A stretch of 64,000 nt of DNA, taken from assembly GCF_004349245.1 (NCBI RefSeq), contig NZ_SMLC01000020.1, forward strand, positions 1 to 64,000, written 5' to 3'. The translations under genes were made by a program, and so were the position numbers. Positions 47,843 through 56,725 of the stretch are shown here, piece by piece. The notes beneath the pieces were generated by a model, which was given only the letters and a program-made list of their open reading frames with translations, made no database searches and was not told the DNA's origin. Origin of the DNA: Actinomadura sp. 6K520 (lineage in GTDB: Bacteria; Actinomycetota; Actinomycetes; Streptosporangiales; Streptosporangiaceae). The stretch's first letter is position 1. The number at the start of each line of letters is the position of its first letter.

Positions 47843-49579
47843 CTAGGAGCGATGGCCGTCGGACCAGGCCCGCCATAGGGCGGCGTACCGGCCTCCGGTG
47901 CCCACCAGTTCGTCGTGGGTGCCGGTCTCCACCACGCGGCCGCCGTCGAGCACCACGATGCGGTCGGCGGTGGCCGCCTGGGTGAGCCGGTGCGCCACGA
48001 CCAGGGCCGTCCGGCCCTCGATCGCGGCGGACGCCGCGGACTCCAGCTCCCGGGCCCCCGCGCTCCCGGCCTCGGCGGTGGCCTCGTCCAGCACGACGAC
48101 GGGCGGGTCGGCCAGCACCAGGCGCGCGAGGGCGAGCTGCTGCGCCTGGGCGGCCGTGAGCCGGTGGCCGCTCTCGCCGACGACCGTGTCCAGCCCCTGC
48201 GGCAGCGCCAGCGCCCAGTCCAGCGCGCCCACCCGGGCGAGCGCCGCGCGCAGCTCGTCGTCCGCCGCGTCCGGCCGGGCCAGCCGCAGGTCGTCGGCGA
48301 GCGGACCGGCGAAGACGTGCACCTCCTGGGTCACCAGCCCGACCTCGCCGCCGGTGCGGGCCGTGCCGGCGTCGGGACGGTGGATGCCCGCGATGAGCTT
48401 GGCCAGCGTCGTCTTGCCCGCCCCGCTGGCGCCGACCAGCGCCACCCGCTCCTGCTCGGTGATGTCGAGGTCGATGTCGTGCAGCACGGGATGACCGGTC
48501 CGGTAGGAGTAGCGGACGCCGCGGACCTCGACCGGCCCGCGGCCCGGTCCGGTGCGCCCGGAGGCCGCCTCTTCGGACCGGGGCGGGGCGGCGTCGGCGA
48601 CGCCGACCAGGCGGGCCAGGCCGGCGGTGGCGCTCTGCGCGTCGTCCGCCAGGCCGAGCGCGATGTTGATCGGGGCGAACAGGTTGTGGAAGTACAGCGC
48701 GGCGGCGCTGGCCGTGCCGATGCTCACCGCACCGCCCCGCACCAGCAGGAAACCGGTCGCCAGCACGGCCGACAGCCCGACGAACTCGGCGAGGTTGAGG
48801 CGGGAGTAGAACCGCGTCACCAGCCGCGCACCGCGCAGCACCAGGTCGACCGCCGCGAGCGAGCGGGCGGCGACGCGCCCGGTGTGCTCGTCCTCCAGCC
48901 GGAACGCCCGCACCGTGGCCGCGCCGCCGACCGAGCCGAGCAGCTCCTGCTGCTGGGCGCCGACCGCGACGCGCTGCGCCGCGTACAGCGGGACGGCGCG
49001 GCGCACGTACCACCGCACGGTGTGCGCCTGGATGGGGACGGCCAGCAGCGCCACCAGCAGGAACCGCCAGTCGAGGAACGCCAGCGCCACCAGGGTCAGC
49101 CCGATGGCGAGCAGTGACCTGGCCAGCGCCGGCACGGCGTCGCGGACCGCGGTGGTCACCTCCGACACGTCGTTGGTGACCCGCGACGTCAGGTCCCCGG
49201 AGCCGGCCAGCTCGACCCGCTCCAGCGGCAGCCGCAGGGCCCGCTCCACGAAGCGCTCGCGCAGCGTCGCCAGCATGCCCTCGCCGGCGCGGGCGACCAG
49301 CCCGAGCCCGTAGGCGGTCGCCAGCCCCTGCACGACCGCGATGACCGCGAGCCAGCTGACCGGGGTGGTGAGCGCGGACGCGGGCCGGCCCTTCGCCACC
49401 AGGTCGACGACGTGGCCCAGCACCGGCGCGGTGAGCAGCCCGACCGCGGTCGCGCCGGTCAGGGCGAGGAACCCGCCCGCGATCGTGCGCCGGTGCGGGC
49501 GCGCCAGTTCGCGGACGGCGGCGCGGGTGCGCGCCGCCGACGCCGTGGGCAGCAGCTCCCGCTCGTCTGTGGTCGTCAC
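47843..49579 (-). CDS. Siderophore-cluster ABC exporter subunit 1 (canonical Walker motifs, degenerate signature)
   Basis: A 578-residue half-transporter with a six-helix type I exporter domain (about residues 35-315) and an ATPase domain. Walker A GASGAGKTTLAKL (near 380) and Walker B VVVLDEATAEAGS (near 495) are canonical, but the LSGGQ signature is replaced by LTAAQAQQLALARL (near 472). It lies 36 bases downstream of the second half-transporter and should pair with it to export the siderophore or re-import its ferric form, as IrtAB-like systems do. Its stop is 9 bases from the mbtH stop, on the opposite strand. Confidence 0.9.
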   Translation of the reverse strand: MTTTDERELLPTASAARTRAAVRELARPHRRTIAGGFLALTGATAVGLLTAPVLGHVVDLVAKGRPASALTTPVSWLAVIAVVQGLATAYGLGLVARAGEGMLATLRERFVERALRLPLERVELAGSGDLTSRVTNDVSEVTTAVRDAVPALARSLLAIGLTLVALAFLDWRFLLVALLAVPIQAHTVRWYVRRAVPLYAAQRVAVGAQQQELLGSVGGAATVRAFRLEDEHTGRVAARSLAAVDLVLRGARLVTRFYSRLNLAEFVGLSAVLATGFLLVRGGAVSIGTASAAALYFHNLFAPINIALGLADDAQSATAGLARLVGVADAAPPRSEEAASGRTGPGRGPVEVRGVRYSYRTGHPVLHDIDLDITEQERVALVGASGAGKTTLAKLIAGIHRPDAGTARTGGEVGLVTQEVHVFAGPLADDLRLARPDAADDELRAALARVGALDWALALPQGLDTVVGESGHRLTAAQAQQLALARLVLADPPVVVLDEATAEAGSAGARELESAASAAIEGRTALVVAHRLTQAATADRIVVLDGGRVVETGTHDELVGTGGRYAALWRAWSDGHRS

Positions 49580-49615
49580 CGGGGGTCGTTCTCCTCTGCC
49601 TGAAGGACGGTCGCG

Positions 49616-51298
49616 CTAAAGGACGGTCGCGCGGTAGGCGGGGTGCTCGTGGACGAGTTCGCCGTGGGCGCCCTCGGCGGCGACGGCGCCGCCGTCCACG
49701 AACACCACCCGGTCGGCCGCGGCCAGCAGCGCCGGGCTCGTCGCCACCACGATCGTCGTGCGCCCGCCGCGCGCCTCCCGGACGCCGGCGGCGATCCGCG
49801 CCTCGGTGAAGGCGTCGACCGCGGTGGTCGGATCGTGCAGCACCAGCACCGGTGCGGCGGCGGCCAGCGCGCGGGCGAGCGCGACGCGCTGCCGCTGCCC
49901 GCCCGACAGCGAACGCCCGCGCTCGGTGAGGACGGTGTCCGTGCCGCGGGGCAGGTTGGCGGCGACCTCGTCCGCCGCCGCGGCCGCCAGCACCGCCGCC
50001 GTCGCGTCGGCCCCGCCGGGCGCGGCGGCGGTCACGTTCTCCAGGAGGGTGCCCTCGAACAGGTCGGCGTCGTGCTCGGCGACGACGACGGCGCGGCGGA
50101 CGGCGGCGGGGTCCAGGTCGCGCAGCGGCGTCCCGTCGAGTTCGATCGTCCCGGACTCGGGGTCGGCGGACCGGCCGAGCAGGCGCAGCAGCGCGGTCGC
50201 CGCCGCGGGGGAGGCGGCCGCGACCCCGAGCAGCTCGCCCGGTGCGACGTCCAGGTCCAGGCCGCGCAGCGCGTCGCCGTACCGGACGCCGCGCAGCCGC
50301 AGGCCGCCCCGCACGGGCCGCGGCGGCTCGCCGTCCCCGCCGGCCACGGCGGGCGGCGCCCCCAGCACCGAGCCCACACGGGCGGCGGACGCGCGGCCCT
50401 GCGCGAACTCGCCGTTCGCCCACGACAGGATCGACAGCGGCCCCAGCAGGAACTGCGCCAGTCCCACGGCCGTGACCAGCTGGCCGACGGTGATGTCGCC
50501 GGAGATGGCGAGCCGGCCGCCGACCAGCGCGACGACCGCGATGAACACCCCGGTCAGGGTGAGCATGCCGCCGTCGTGCCACGCCTGCGCGCGAGCGGCC
50601 CGCACGGTCGCGGCCAGCGAGTCGCGGCTGGTGCGCCGGTACCGCGCCACGGCCGCCCGCTCCGCGCCGATGCCCTTGAGGACCCGCAGCCCGGCGAGCA
50701 GGTCCGCGGCGACGCCGGACGCGTGGGCGGCGCGTTCCTGCTCGGCGCCGCTGCGCCGCTCGAGCGGCTTGCCGATCACGTGCGCGAGCCCGAGCAGGGG
50801 CGGGATGCCCAGCAGGACGAGCAGCCCCAGCGGCACCGACATCCACAGCAGCGCGACGCCGCCCGCGACCAGGCCCGCCAGCGCCGCGGTCCCGGCCGCC
50901 ATCGCGACGTGCACGCCGCCGGCCCGTTTGGTGTCGCCGGTCGCGATGTTCACCAGCTCGCCCGGCAGCCGCCCGGTCTCGGCGCCGCCGCGCGGGTCGA
51001 GGGTGCGCCTGGTCAGCTCCAGCCGCAGCTCGTGCGCGGCCTGCTCGGACGCCCGTTCGGCGAGGCGGAAGCTGAACCGGTAGCTGTAGGAGAGCCCGGC
51101 GAAGACCGCGCCCAGCACGGCGAGCCACCGGACGAGGGCGCCGGCGTCCCCGGGCAGGATCGCCTTGTCGATCACCACGCCGATCACCACGGGCACCAGC
51201 ACCTCGCCCGCCTGGTGCCCGGCGGCCAGCACGGCGCCGCCCGCCGCGAGCCGCCACTGTCCCGTGATCACCCGCCGCAGGACGTCACGACCGCGCAC
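49616..51298 (-). CDS. Siderophore-cluster ABC exporter subunit 2 (degenerate Walker A, canonical signature)
   Basis: A 560-residue half-transporter with a six-helix membrane domain and an ATPase domain. The Walker A position reads GVAAASPAAATALLRLLG (near residue 357), lacking the GxxGxGKS lysine. Walker B is altered to VLVLHDPTTAVD (D to H, and E to D at the catalytic base). The signature [15 protein letters not shown] (near 463) is perfect. Combined with subunit 1 it would build one consensus and one fully degenerate ATP site. Its start overlaps the FhuF-like gene by 14 bases, so it follows that gene in one operon. Confidence 0.9.
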   Translation of the reverse strand: MRGRDVLRRVITGQWRLAAGGAVLAAGHQAGEVLVPVVIGVVIDKAILPGDAGALVRWLAVLGAVFAGLSYSYRFSFRLAERASEQAAHELRLELTRRTLDPRGGAETGRLPGELVNIATGDTKRAGGVHVAMAAGTAALAGLVAGGVALLWMSVPLGLLVLLGIPPLLGLAHVIGKPLERRSGAEQERAAHASGVAADLLAGLRVLKGIGAERAAVARYRRTSRDSLAATVRAARAQAWHDGGMLTLTGVFIAVVALVGGRLAISGDITVGQLVTAVGLAQFLLGPLSILSWANGEFAQGRASAARVGSVLGAPPAVAGGDGEPPRPVRGGLRLRGVRYGDALRGLDLDVAPGELLGVAAASPAAATALLRLLGRSADPESGTIELDGTPLRDLDPAAVRRAVVVAEHDADLFEGTLLENVTAAAPGGADATAAVLAAAAADEVAANLPRGTDTVLTERGRSLSGGQRQRVALARALAAAAPVLVLHDPTTAVDAFTEARIAAGVREARGGRTTIVVATSPALLAAADRVVFVDGGAVAAEGAHGELVHEHPAYRATVL

Positions 51299-52079
51299 CG
51301 GCGCTCCTCCGTTCTCCGTCCCGGGCGGTGTCCGCGGTGCCGGTGACGCAGCAGGTCGGGCAGATGCCCTGGTCCAGCGTCACCCAGAGGCAGCAGGTGC
51401 GGCGCCGCAGTTCCGGGAGCGCGGGCAGCTCGACCAGCCCGGCCACCGGCTCGCCGACCGACTCCAGGAGCGTCCGCGCGCCGTCGCCGGGGTCGTCCAG
51501 CAGGTCGGCGGCGAACGTGACGAGGGGGTGGACCAGCGCCTCGGCCACCGACCCCCACAGCCCGCGCCGCCCGGCGCGGGTGAGCGTGTGCAGGGCCTCG
51601 ATGACCGGCGCGTGCAGGTCGCGCAGGAGCGAGTCGGCGATGACCGCGCCGAGTTCGCGGGCGTCCCCGGTGGCGACCCGCGGCTCGCGCATCGCGACGA
51701 GCATGCCGGGCTCGGCCGCGGGGGTGCTCAGCATCGCGGTCTCGGCGGTCAGCACCGGCACGCGCCGGTTGAGGGCCCAGCCCAGCGCGACCGGCAGCGT
51801 GGTCCAGTACGAGAAGTTCTTCCACCACAGGGCTGCGGCGACGTGCGGCGGGGCCTGCCAGCGCCGCTCCGACTCCGCGATCAGGGCGCCGAGCCGCTCG
51901 CGCGGCCGCGCGGCCAGGTCGGCCACGGGGAACCAGCCGCCGCCGGTGGGTCGCAGGCCGGGCGCGACGCCCAGCGGGCCGTCGGTGTCGGCGGCGGCGC
52001 GCAGCCGCGCGCCCAGGGGCTCCAGCGCCTGCTCGGCGGCCCGCCCGACGGCGACCGCCCCTGCCCGGGTCTCGTTCAC
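51285..52079 (-). CDS. FhuF-like ferric-siderophore reductase
   Basis: A 264-residue protein whose C-terminus carries the FhuF-type 2Fe-2S motif, RRRTCCLWV followed by GICPTCCVTG, giving C-C-x10-C-x2-C. Members of this family release iron from hydroxamate siderophores by reducing Fe(III). The central WWKNFSYWTTLPVALGWAL stretch also fits the family. It is the first gene of an operon with two exporter subunits and has an iron box 22 bases upstream of its start, so it belongs to the iron regulon. Confidence 0.9.
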   Translation of the reverse strand: MNETRAGAVAVGRAAEQALEPLGARLRAAADTDGPLGVAPGLRPTGGGWFPVADLAARPRERLGALIAESERRWQAPPHVAAALWWKNFSYWTTLPVALGWALNRRVPVLTAETAMLSTPAAEPGMLVAMREPRVATGDARELGAVIADSLLRDLHAPVIEALHTLTRAGRRGLWGSVAEALVHPLVTFAADLLDDPGDGARTLLESVGEPVAGLVELPALPELRRRTCCLWVTLDQGICPTCCVTGTADTARDGERRSAGARS

Positions 52080-52100
52080 AGAAGCTCCGCGATAGGCAAA

Positions 52101-52119
52101 TAAGGCAAGGCTAACCTAA
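52101..52119. promoter_or_regulatory. Iron box 5
   Basis: TAAGGCAAGGCTAACCTAA matches 16 of 19 positions of the DmdR/IdeR consensus. It lies directly upstream of the FhuF-like gene and should place the reductase and exporter under iron repression. Confidence 0.85.
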
Positions 52120-52167
52120 AGCACTTTTCCCGCCGAGGGCACCCCGGGGCCGGTCCGGGAAGGCGTC

Positions 52168-52220
52168 GGACGATCGTCCTCCCCAAAAAAACCTTATCGA
52201 TCTATTGAATATAACCAATA
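52168..52220 (+). promoter_or_regulatory. Palindromes in the upstream region of the catabolic operon
   Basis: This unusually A+T-rich stretch lies upstream of the operon starting at 52298. It holds the perfect 12-bp palindrome GGACGATCGTCC (52168-52179) and an interrupted TATTG-N8-CAATA repeat (52203-52220) that includes a TATAAC -10-like hexamer. Either could be the operator of the GntR protein encoded in the operon. The exact promoter is not assigned. Confidence 0.45.
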
Positions 52221-52297
52221 GGCGTCTTAGGTTGGTGCGCCACGAGCCGGGCGCATCCGGCTCGGCACGGACGTCACGGACGGAAGGGGCCACGGCC

Positions 52298-53083
52298 ATG
52301 GCCGAGTGGACGATCGACACCACCGTCGGTGAGCTGCTGCGCCGCGAGCGGGACCGCCGGGACGGGGGCAGGATCACCGACCGGTGGCCGGGACTCGACC
52401 TCGGCACCGCCTACCGGGTCCAGGACGCCGTGCTGGACCGCAAGGTCCGCACCGGGGAGACCGTCGTCGGGGTGAAGCTCGGCCTCACCTCGCGTGCCAA
52501 GCAGCGGCGCATGGGCGTGGACGCCCCGCTGACCGGCTGGCTCACCGACGCGATGACGCTGCGGCCGGGCCGCCCGGTGCCGGTCGGGGAGCTCATCCAC
52601 CCGCGCGCCGAACCCGAGATCGCCTTCCTCATGGGCGCGCGGCTGAGCGGGCCCGGCGTGACCGCGGAGCAGGCGATGGGCGCGGTCGAGAGCGTCCACG
52701 CCGGCTTCGAGGTCATCGACAGCCGCTACCGCGACTTCAGCTTCGACCTGCCGGACGTGGTGGCCGACAACGCCTCCGCGTCCCGGTTCGTCATCTCCGC
52801 CCAGGCCGTGCCGCCCGCCGGCCTGGACCTCGCGGCGGAGACCTGCCGCCTGGACGTCGACGGCCGCACCGTGGGCACCGCCACCGGCGCGGCCGTCCTG
52901 GGGCACCCCGCCAACGCCCTCGCGCTGGCGGCCAACGGGCTGGCCGAGCGCGGCGCCGCCATCGAGCCCGGGTGGATCGTCCTGACCGGCGCGCTCACCG
53001 ACGCCGTCGCGCTGCTGCCCGGCCGCACCGTGTCCGCGGAATTCGACTCTCTCGGAGCCCTGTCCATCACCGGAACCCACTGA
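52298..53083 (+). CDS. 2-keto-4-pentenoate hydratase / 4-oxalocrotonate decarboxylase family enzyme
   Basis: A 261-residue member of the MhpD/DmpE/DmpH family of lower meta-cleavage pathways. These enzymes either hydrate 2-hydroxypentadienoate or decarboxylate 4-oxalocrotonate. Key stretches are VVGVKLGLTSRAKQRRMGVD, HPRAEPEIAFLMG (metal-binding glutamates), VIDSRYRDFSF and the end GWIVLTGALTDAVALLPGRTV. The ATG at 52298 is the first plausible start. It opens the catabolic operon, 44 bases before the transporter genes. Hydratase versus decarboxylase cannot be settled by eye; a tautomerase and a semialdehyde dehydrogenase further down favour the oxalocrotonate branch. Confidence 0.88.
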   Translation: MAEWTIDTTVGELLRRERDRRDGGRITDRWPGLDLGTAYRVQDAVLDRKVRTGETVVGVKLGLTSRAKQRRMGVDAPLTGWLTDAMTLRPGRPVPVGELIHPRAEPEIAFLMGARLSGPGVTAEQAMGAVESVHAGFEVIDSRYRDFSFDLPDVVADNASASRFVISAQAVPPAGLDLAAETCRLDVDGRTVGTATGAAVLGHPANALALAANGLAERGAAIEPGWIVLTGALTDAVALLPGRTVSAEFDSLGALSITGTH

Positions 53084-53127
53084 CGACCCTGTCGCGCCCG
53101 AGGCGCCGCACACCCTGGAGTCCCGAA

Positions 53128-54117
53128 ATGCCCATTCCCCGTCGTGTCCCCGGACGCCCTCTCAGACTCACCGCCCTCGCGTCCGCCGCCGTCCTCGCCC
53201 TGACGGCGCTCACCGGCTGCGGCTCCGACGAAGGCGAGGTCTCCGCCGACGGCATGGCGGAGGTGAAGCTCGGCGTCATCCCCATCATCGACATCGCGCC
53301 CGTGCAGCTCGGGATCAGCAAGGGCGTGTTCGAACGCCACAAGCTGAAGATCACCACGCAGAACGCGCAGGGCGGCGCCGCCATCGTCCCCGCCGTCGTC
53401 AGCGGCGACTTCCAGTTCGGCTACTCCAACATCGTCAGCCTGCTCGTCGGCCGCGGCAAAGGCGTCCCGCTGAAGATGGTGTCCATCGGGGCCCGCGCCT
53501 CCGCCGACGAGATGGACGACGGGTCCGGGCAGCTGATGACCCGCGATCCCGCGATCAAGAAGGTCACCGACCTGAAGGGCAAGAAGATCGCGGTCAACAC
53601 CCTCAAGGGCATCAACGAGGTGGCCGTGGCCTCCAACCTGAAGAAGAACGGGATGCGGCCGGGCGACGTCCGGCTCGTGGAGGTGCCCATCCCCAACATG
53701 CCCGCCGCGCTCAAGGACGGCCAGGTGGACGCCGCGATGGTCGGCGAGCCGTTCATCACGATCGCCGAAGGCGAGGGCGCCAGGCCGCTGCCGGTCAGCT
53801 ACGCGGGCATGGGCGAGCGGCTGCCGTTCGCCGCGTGGTTCACCTCCGAGCAGTACGCGTCGCGGAACCCCGACGTCGTCAAGCGCTTCACCGCCGCCCT
53901 CCAGGAGTCCATGAAGTACGCCGAGGCGCACCCGGACGAGGCCCGCGCCGCGCTGGACGGCTACCTGAAGCTGGACCCCGGTCTCAGCGAGAAGGTGACC
54001 CTGCCCGGCTGGAACCCGGAGGCCGGGAAGGCCGACGTGGCGCCGCTCGCACGGCTCACCGCCGAGACCGGCCTGATCGAGGGCACCGGCTCGCTGGACG
54101 AGCTGTTCGACCGGTGA
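53128..54117 (+). CDS. ABC transporter substrate-binding lipoprotein, NMT1/TauA/SsuA family
   Basis: A 329-residue binding protein. The signal peptide ends in LTALTGCGSDEGE with the lipobox cysteine at about residue 31. The mature part, starting VKLGVIPIIDIAPVQLGISKGVFE and later VVSGDFQFGYSNIVSL and DGQVDAAMVGEPF, is typical of the NMT1-like family that binds sulfonates, pyrimidine precursors, riboflavin or aromatic acids. Its position in a meta-cleavage operon suggests it captures the aromatic substrate. It is followed within 18 bases by two permeases and an ATPase. Confidence 0.9.
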   Translation: MPIPRRVPGRPLRLTALASAAVLALTALTGCGSDEGEVSADGMAEVKLGVIPIIDIAPVQLGISKGVFERHKLKITTQNAQGGAAIVPAVVSGDFQFGYSNIVSLLVGRGKGVPLKMVSIGARASADEMDDGSGQLMTRDPAIKKVTDLKGKKIAVNTLKGINEVAVASNLKKNGMRPGDVRLVEVPIPNMPAALKDGQVDAAMVGEPFITIAEGEGARPLPVSYAGMGERLPFAAWFTSEQYASRNPDVVKRFTAALQESMKYAEAHPDEARAALDGYLKLDPGLSEKVTLPGWNPEAGKADVAPLARLTAETGLIEGTGSLDELFDR

Positions 54118-54135
54118 CGTGACGAGGACACCACA

Positions 54136-55047
54136 ATGATCATGAAGACCCATCACCGGGGCCGCACCGGATCGGCGGCACCGGCCGGAGACCGGCCGCC
54201 CGCGCCGGCCGGCGGCCCCGGTGGCCCGGCGGGGGCCGCCACCGGGCCGCCGCCCGCCCCCCGGCCGGGGGGCGGGCGCGTGCCCGACCGGCTCCTCGGC
54301 CTGCTCGGCGCCGGCGCCTTCGTCGCGCTGCTCGAAGTGCTGCCGCGGGCGGGCGTGATCTCCCGGGACGACCTGCCCCCGTTCAGCGAGATCGCCGGGG
54401 CGCTGGCCGGCGAGGCGGGCGGCGGCGCGTTCTGGGGCGCGCTGCTCGACACGCTCCGCGGCTGGGGGTACGGGCTGGCCATCGCGCTCGCGGCCGGCCT
54501 GGGACTGGGCCTGCTGATCGGCAGCGTCCCCTTCCTCCGCGACGCCACCGCCTCGACCATCGAGTTCCTCCGCCCGATCCCCTCGGTCGCCCTCGTCCCG
54601 CTCGCGGTGCTGCTGTACGGGACGCAGCTCGGCTCGACGCTCATGCTGGTCGTGTACGCGGCCTTCTGGCCCGTCCTGCTCCAGGCGATCCACGGGGTGC
54701 AGGACGTCGACCCGGTGGCCAGGGAGACCGCGGCCACCTACGGGTTCTCCCGGTGGGCCCGGCTGCGGTACCTGGTGTGGCCGACCGCGCTGCCGTACCT
54801 GATGACGGGCGTGCGGCTCGCGGCCTCGGTCGCGCTCATCCTCGCCGTCGCCGGAGAGCTGATCATCGGGGCTCCGGGACTGGGCAGCGCGATCGCGCTC
54901 GCCCAGGCGAGCAACGCCGTCGCGGAGATGTACGCGCTGATCCTCGTCACCGGCGCGCTCGGGGTCGGCGTGAACCTGCTGACCCGCGCGCTGGAGCGGC
55001 GCGTCCTGGCGTGGCACTCCTCGGTGCGGACGGAGGTGCCGGTATGA
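54136..55047 (+). CDS. ABC transporter permease 1 (TauC/SsuC-like)
   Basis: A 303-residue permease. A proline- and glycine-rich cytoplasmic arm of about 45 residues precedes six helices. The coupling-helix EAA motif is recognisable around VARETAATYGFSRWARLRYL, and FLRPIPSVALVPLAVLLYG is characteristic of the TauC/SsuC group. It overlaps the second permease by 4 bases. Two non-identical permeases in one importer are less common in this family, which often uses a homodimer. Confidence 0.9.
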   Translation: MIMKTHHRGRTGSAAPAGDRPPAPAGGPGGPAGAATGPPPAPRPGGGRVPDRLLGLLGAGAFVALLEVLPRAGVISRDDLPPFSEIAGALAGEAGGGAFWGALLDTLRGWGYGLAIALAAGLGLGLLIGSVPFLRDATASTIEFLRPIPSVALVPLAVLLYGTQLGSTLMLVVYAAFWPVLLQAIHGVQDVDPVARETAATYGFSRWARLRYLVWPTALPYLMTGVRLAASVALILAVAGELIIGAPGLGSAIALAQASNAVAEMYALILVTGALGVGVNLLTRALERRVLAWHSSVRTEVPV

Positions 55048-55832
55048 GGACCGTCCTGCACGGTGCCGCGCGCCTCGGCCACCTGCTCGGGCTGCCGGCC
55101 GTCCTGCTGGGCCTGTGGTGGGTGCTGACCGACCGGAGCACCAGTTTCTACTTCCCGCCGCTGCGCTCCATCCTGGGCGCGTTCGGCGAGACGTGGTTCT
55201 CCGGCCGCGTCCTGGACGACGTGCTGCCGAGCGTCGCCCGGCTGGCCGCCGGGTACGCGGGCGCGGTGGCCGTGGGCGTGACCGTCGGCGTGCTGCTCGG
55301 ATCGAGCCGCCGCACGAGGCTGGCCGCCGAACCGGTGCTGGAGTTCTTCCGCGCGGTCCCGCCGCCCGTGCTGATCCCGGTGCTGATGCTCTTCACCGGC
55401 ATCGGCGACACCATGAAGATCACCGTCATCGTCATCGGGTCGATGTGGCCGGTGCTGCTGAACACCGCCGAGGGCGTCCGCGCCATCGACGAGGTGCTGG
55501 CCGACACCGCCCGCAGCTACGGGCTGACCGGCGCCGCCCGGCTGCGCCGGCTGGTCCTGCCCGCCGCCGCCCCGCAGATCGTCACCGGCATGCGGCAGGC
55601 CCTCTCGATCTCCATCATCCTGATGGTCATCAGCGAGATGTTCGCGAGCTCCAGCGGACTCGGCTACACGATCGTCCAGTTCCAGCGCGGATTCGCCATC
55701 CCCGAGATGTGGAGCGGGATCCTCCTGCTCGGCCTGCTCGGCTTCCTGCTGTCGCTGCTGTTCGGACGGTTCGAGCACCGCGCGCTGCGGTGGCACCGCG
55801 GATGGCGCCAAGCCCAGAAAGGACGGACATGA
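55044..55832 (+). CDS. ABC transporter permease 2 (TauC/SsuC-like)
   Basis: A 262-residue permease homologous to the preceding gene, with six helices. The group signature FFRAVPPPVLIPVLMLFTG and the EAA coupling motif LADTARSYGLTGAARLRRLV are intact. ATG at 55044 overlaps the previous stop (ATGA), and its own stop overlaps the ATPase start. The two permeases probably form a heterodimeric channel for the operon substrate. Confidence 0.9.
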   Translation: MRTVLHGAARLGHLLGLPAVLLGLWWVLTDRSTSFYFPPLRSILGAFGETWFSGRVLDDVLPSVARLAAGYAGAVAVGVTVGVLLGSSRRTRLAAEPVLEFFRAVPPPVLIPVLMLFTGIGDTMKITVIVIGSMWPVLLNTAEGVRAIDEVLADTARSYGLTGAARLRRLVLPAAAPQIVTGMRQALSISIILMVISEMFASSSGLGYTIVQFQRGFAIPEMWSGILLLGLLGFLLSLLFGRFEHRALRWHRGWRQAQKGRT

Positions 55833-56725
55833 CCGGCACGAAGATCGCGTCCACCGCCGCGGCGGGCACCGGGAGCGGGCCGTTCCTGCTCGACGTGCGC
55901 GGGCTCAGCAAGACCTACCGGTCGTCCGACCGTACGGTGGAGGCCGTCCGGGACCTCACGTTCGGTGTCGCCCCCGGCGAGCTGGCCTGCATCGTGGGGC
56001 CCTCGGGCGCCGGGAAGACCACCCTGCTGAAGTGCGTCGCCGGGCTGCTGCCGCCGAGCGGCGGCGAGGTGCTGCTGGACGGCGCCCGGGTGCTGCGGCC
56101 CCCCGAGAACATGGCGGTGGTCTTCCAGGAGTACGGGCGGAGCCTGTTCCCCTGGCTGACCGTCGAGCAGAACATCGACCTGCCGCTCAGGCAGAAGAAG
56201 GTGCCGAAGCGGCGGCGGCGGGAGCTGGTCGCCGAGGCGCTGGAGTCGGTCGGCCTCGCGGACGTGCCCGGCGCCTACCCGTGGCAGCTCTCCGGCGGGA
56301 TGCAGCAGCGGGTGGCGATCGCCCGCGCCGTCGCCTACGAACCGGCGGTGCTGCTCATGGACGAGCCGTTCGCCGCGGTCGACGCCCAGACGCGCGCGGA
56401 ACTGGAGGACCTCACCCGCGAGCTGTGGCGGCGGCTCGGCATGACGGTGCTGTTCGTCACCCACGACATCGAGGAGGCGGTGTACCTGGGCCAGCGCGTC
56501 CTCGTGCTCTCCGCCGCGCCGACGGTGATCATGGAGGACACCGCGATCGACCTGCCCGCCGAACGCGAGCAGCTCGCGACGCGCTCCGCCCCCCGGTTCG
56601 CGGAACTGCGCGCCCACATCTACTCGCAGGTTCAGCGGGCCAAGACCTACCATCGAGCCGATCCCGCGGGCCGTCCGGCCGACCCGGCGGGGGACGAGGC
56701 CGATCACGCGGAGGCCCGGCCATGA
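55829..56725 (+). CDS. ABC transporter ATP-binding protein (TauB/SsuB-like)
   Basis: A 298-residue ATPase. Walker A VGPSGAGKTTLLKCVAGLL, Q-loop VFQEYGRSLFPWLTV, signature QLSGGMQQRVAIARAVAYEP and Walker B LLMDEPFAAVDAQTR are canonical for the nitrate/sulfonate/taurine group. A hydrophilic tail of about 30 residues follows the core. It overlaps both the second permease and the creatininase-family gene by 4 bases, so it is central to one translationally coupled operon. Confidence 0.94.
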   Translation: MTGTKIASTAAAGTGSGPFLLDVRGLSKTYRSSDRTVEAVRDLTFGVAPGELACIVGPSGAGKTTLLKCVAGLLPPSGGEVLLDGARVLRPPENMAVVFQEYGRSLFPWLTVEQNIDLPLRQKKVPKRRRRELVAEALESVGLADVPGAYPWQLSGGMQQRVAIARAVAYEPAVLLMDEPFAAVDAQTRAELEDLTRELWRRLGMTVLFVTHDIEEAVYLGQRVLVLSAAPTVIMEDTAIDLPAEREQLATRSAPRFAELRAHIYSQVQRAKTYHRADPAGRPADPAGDEADHAEARP

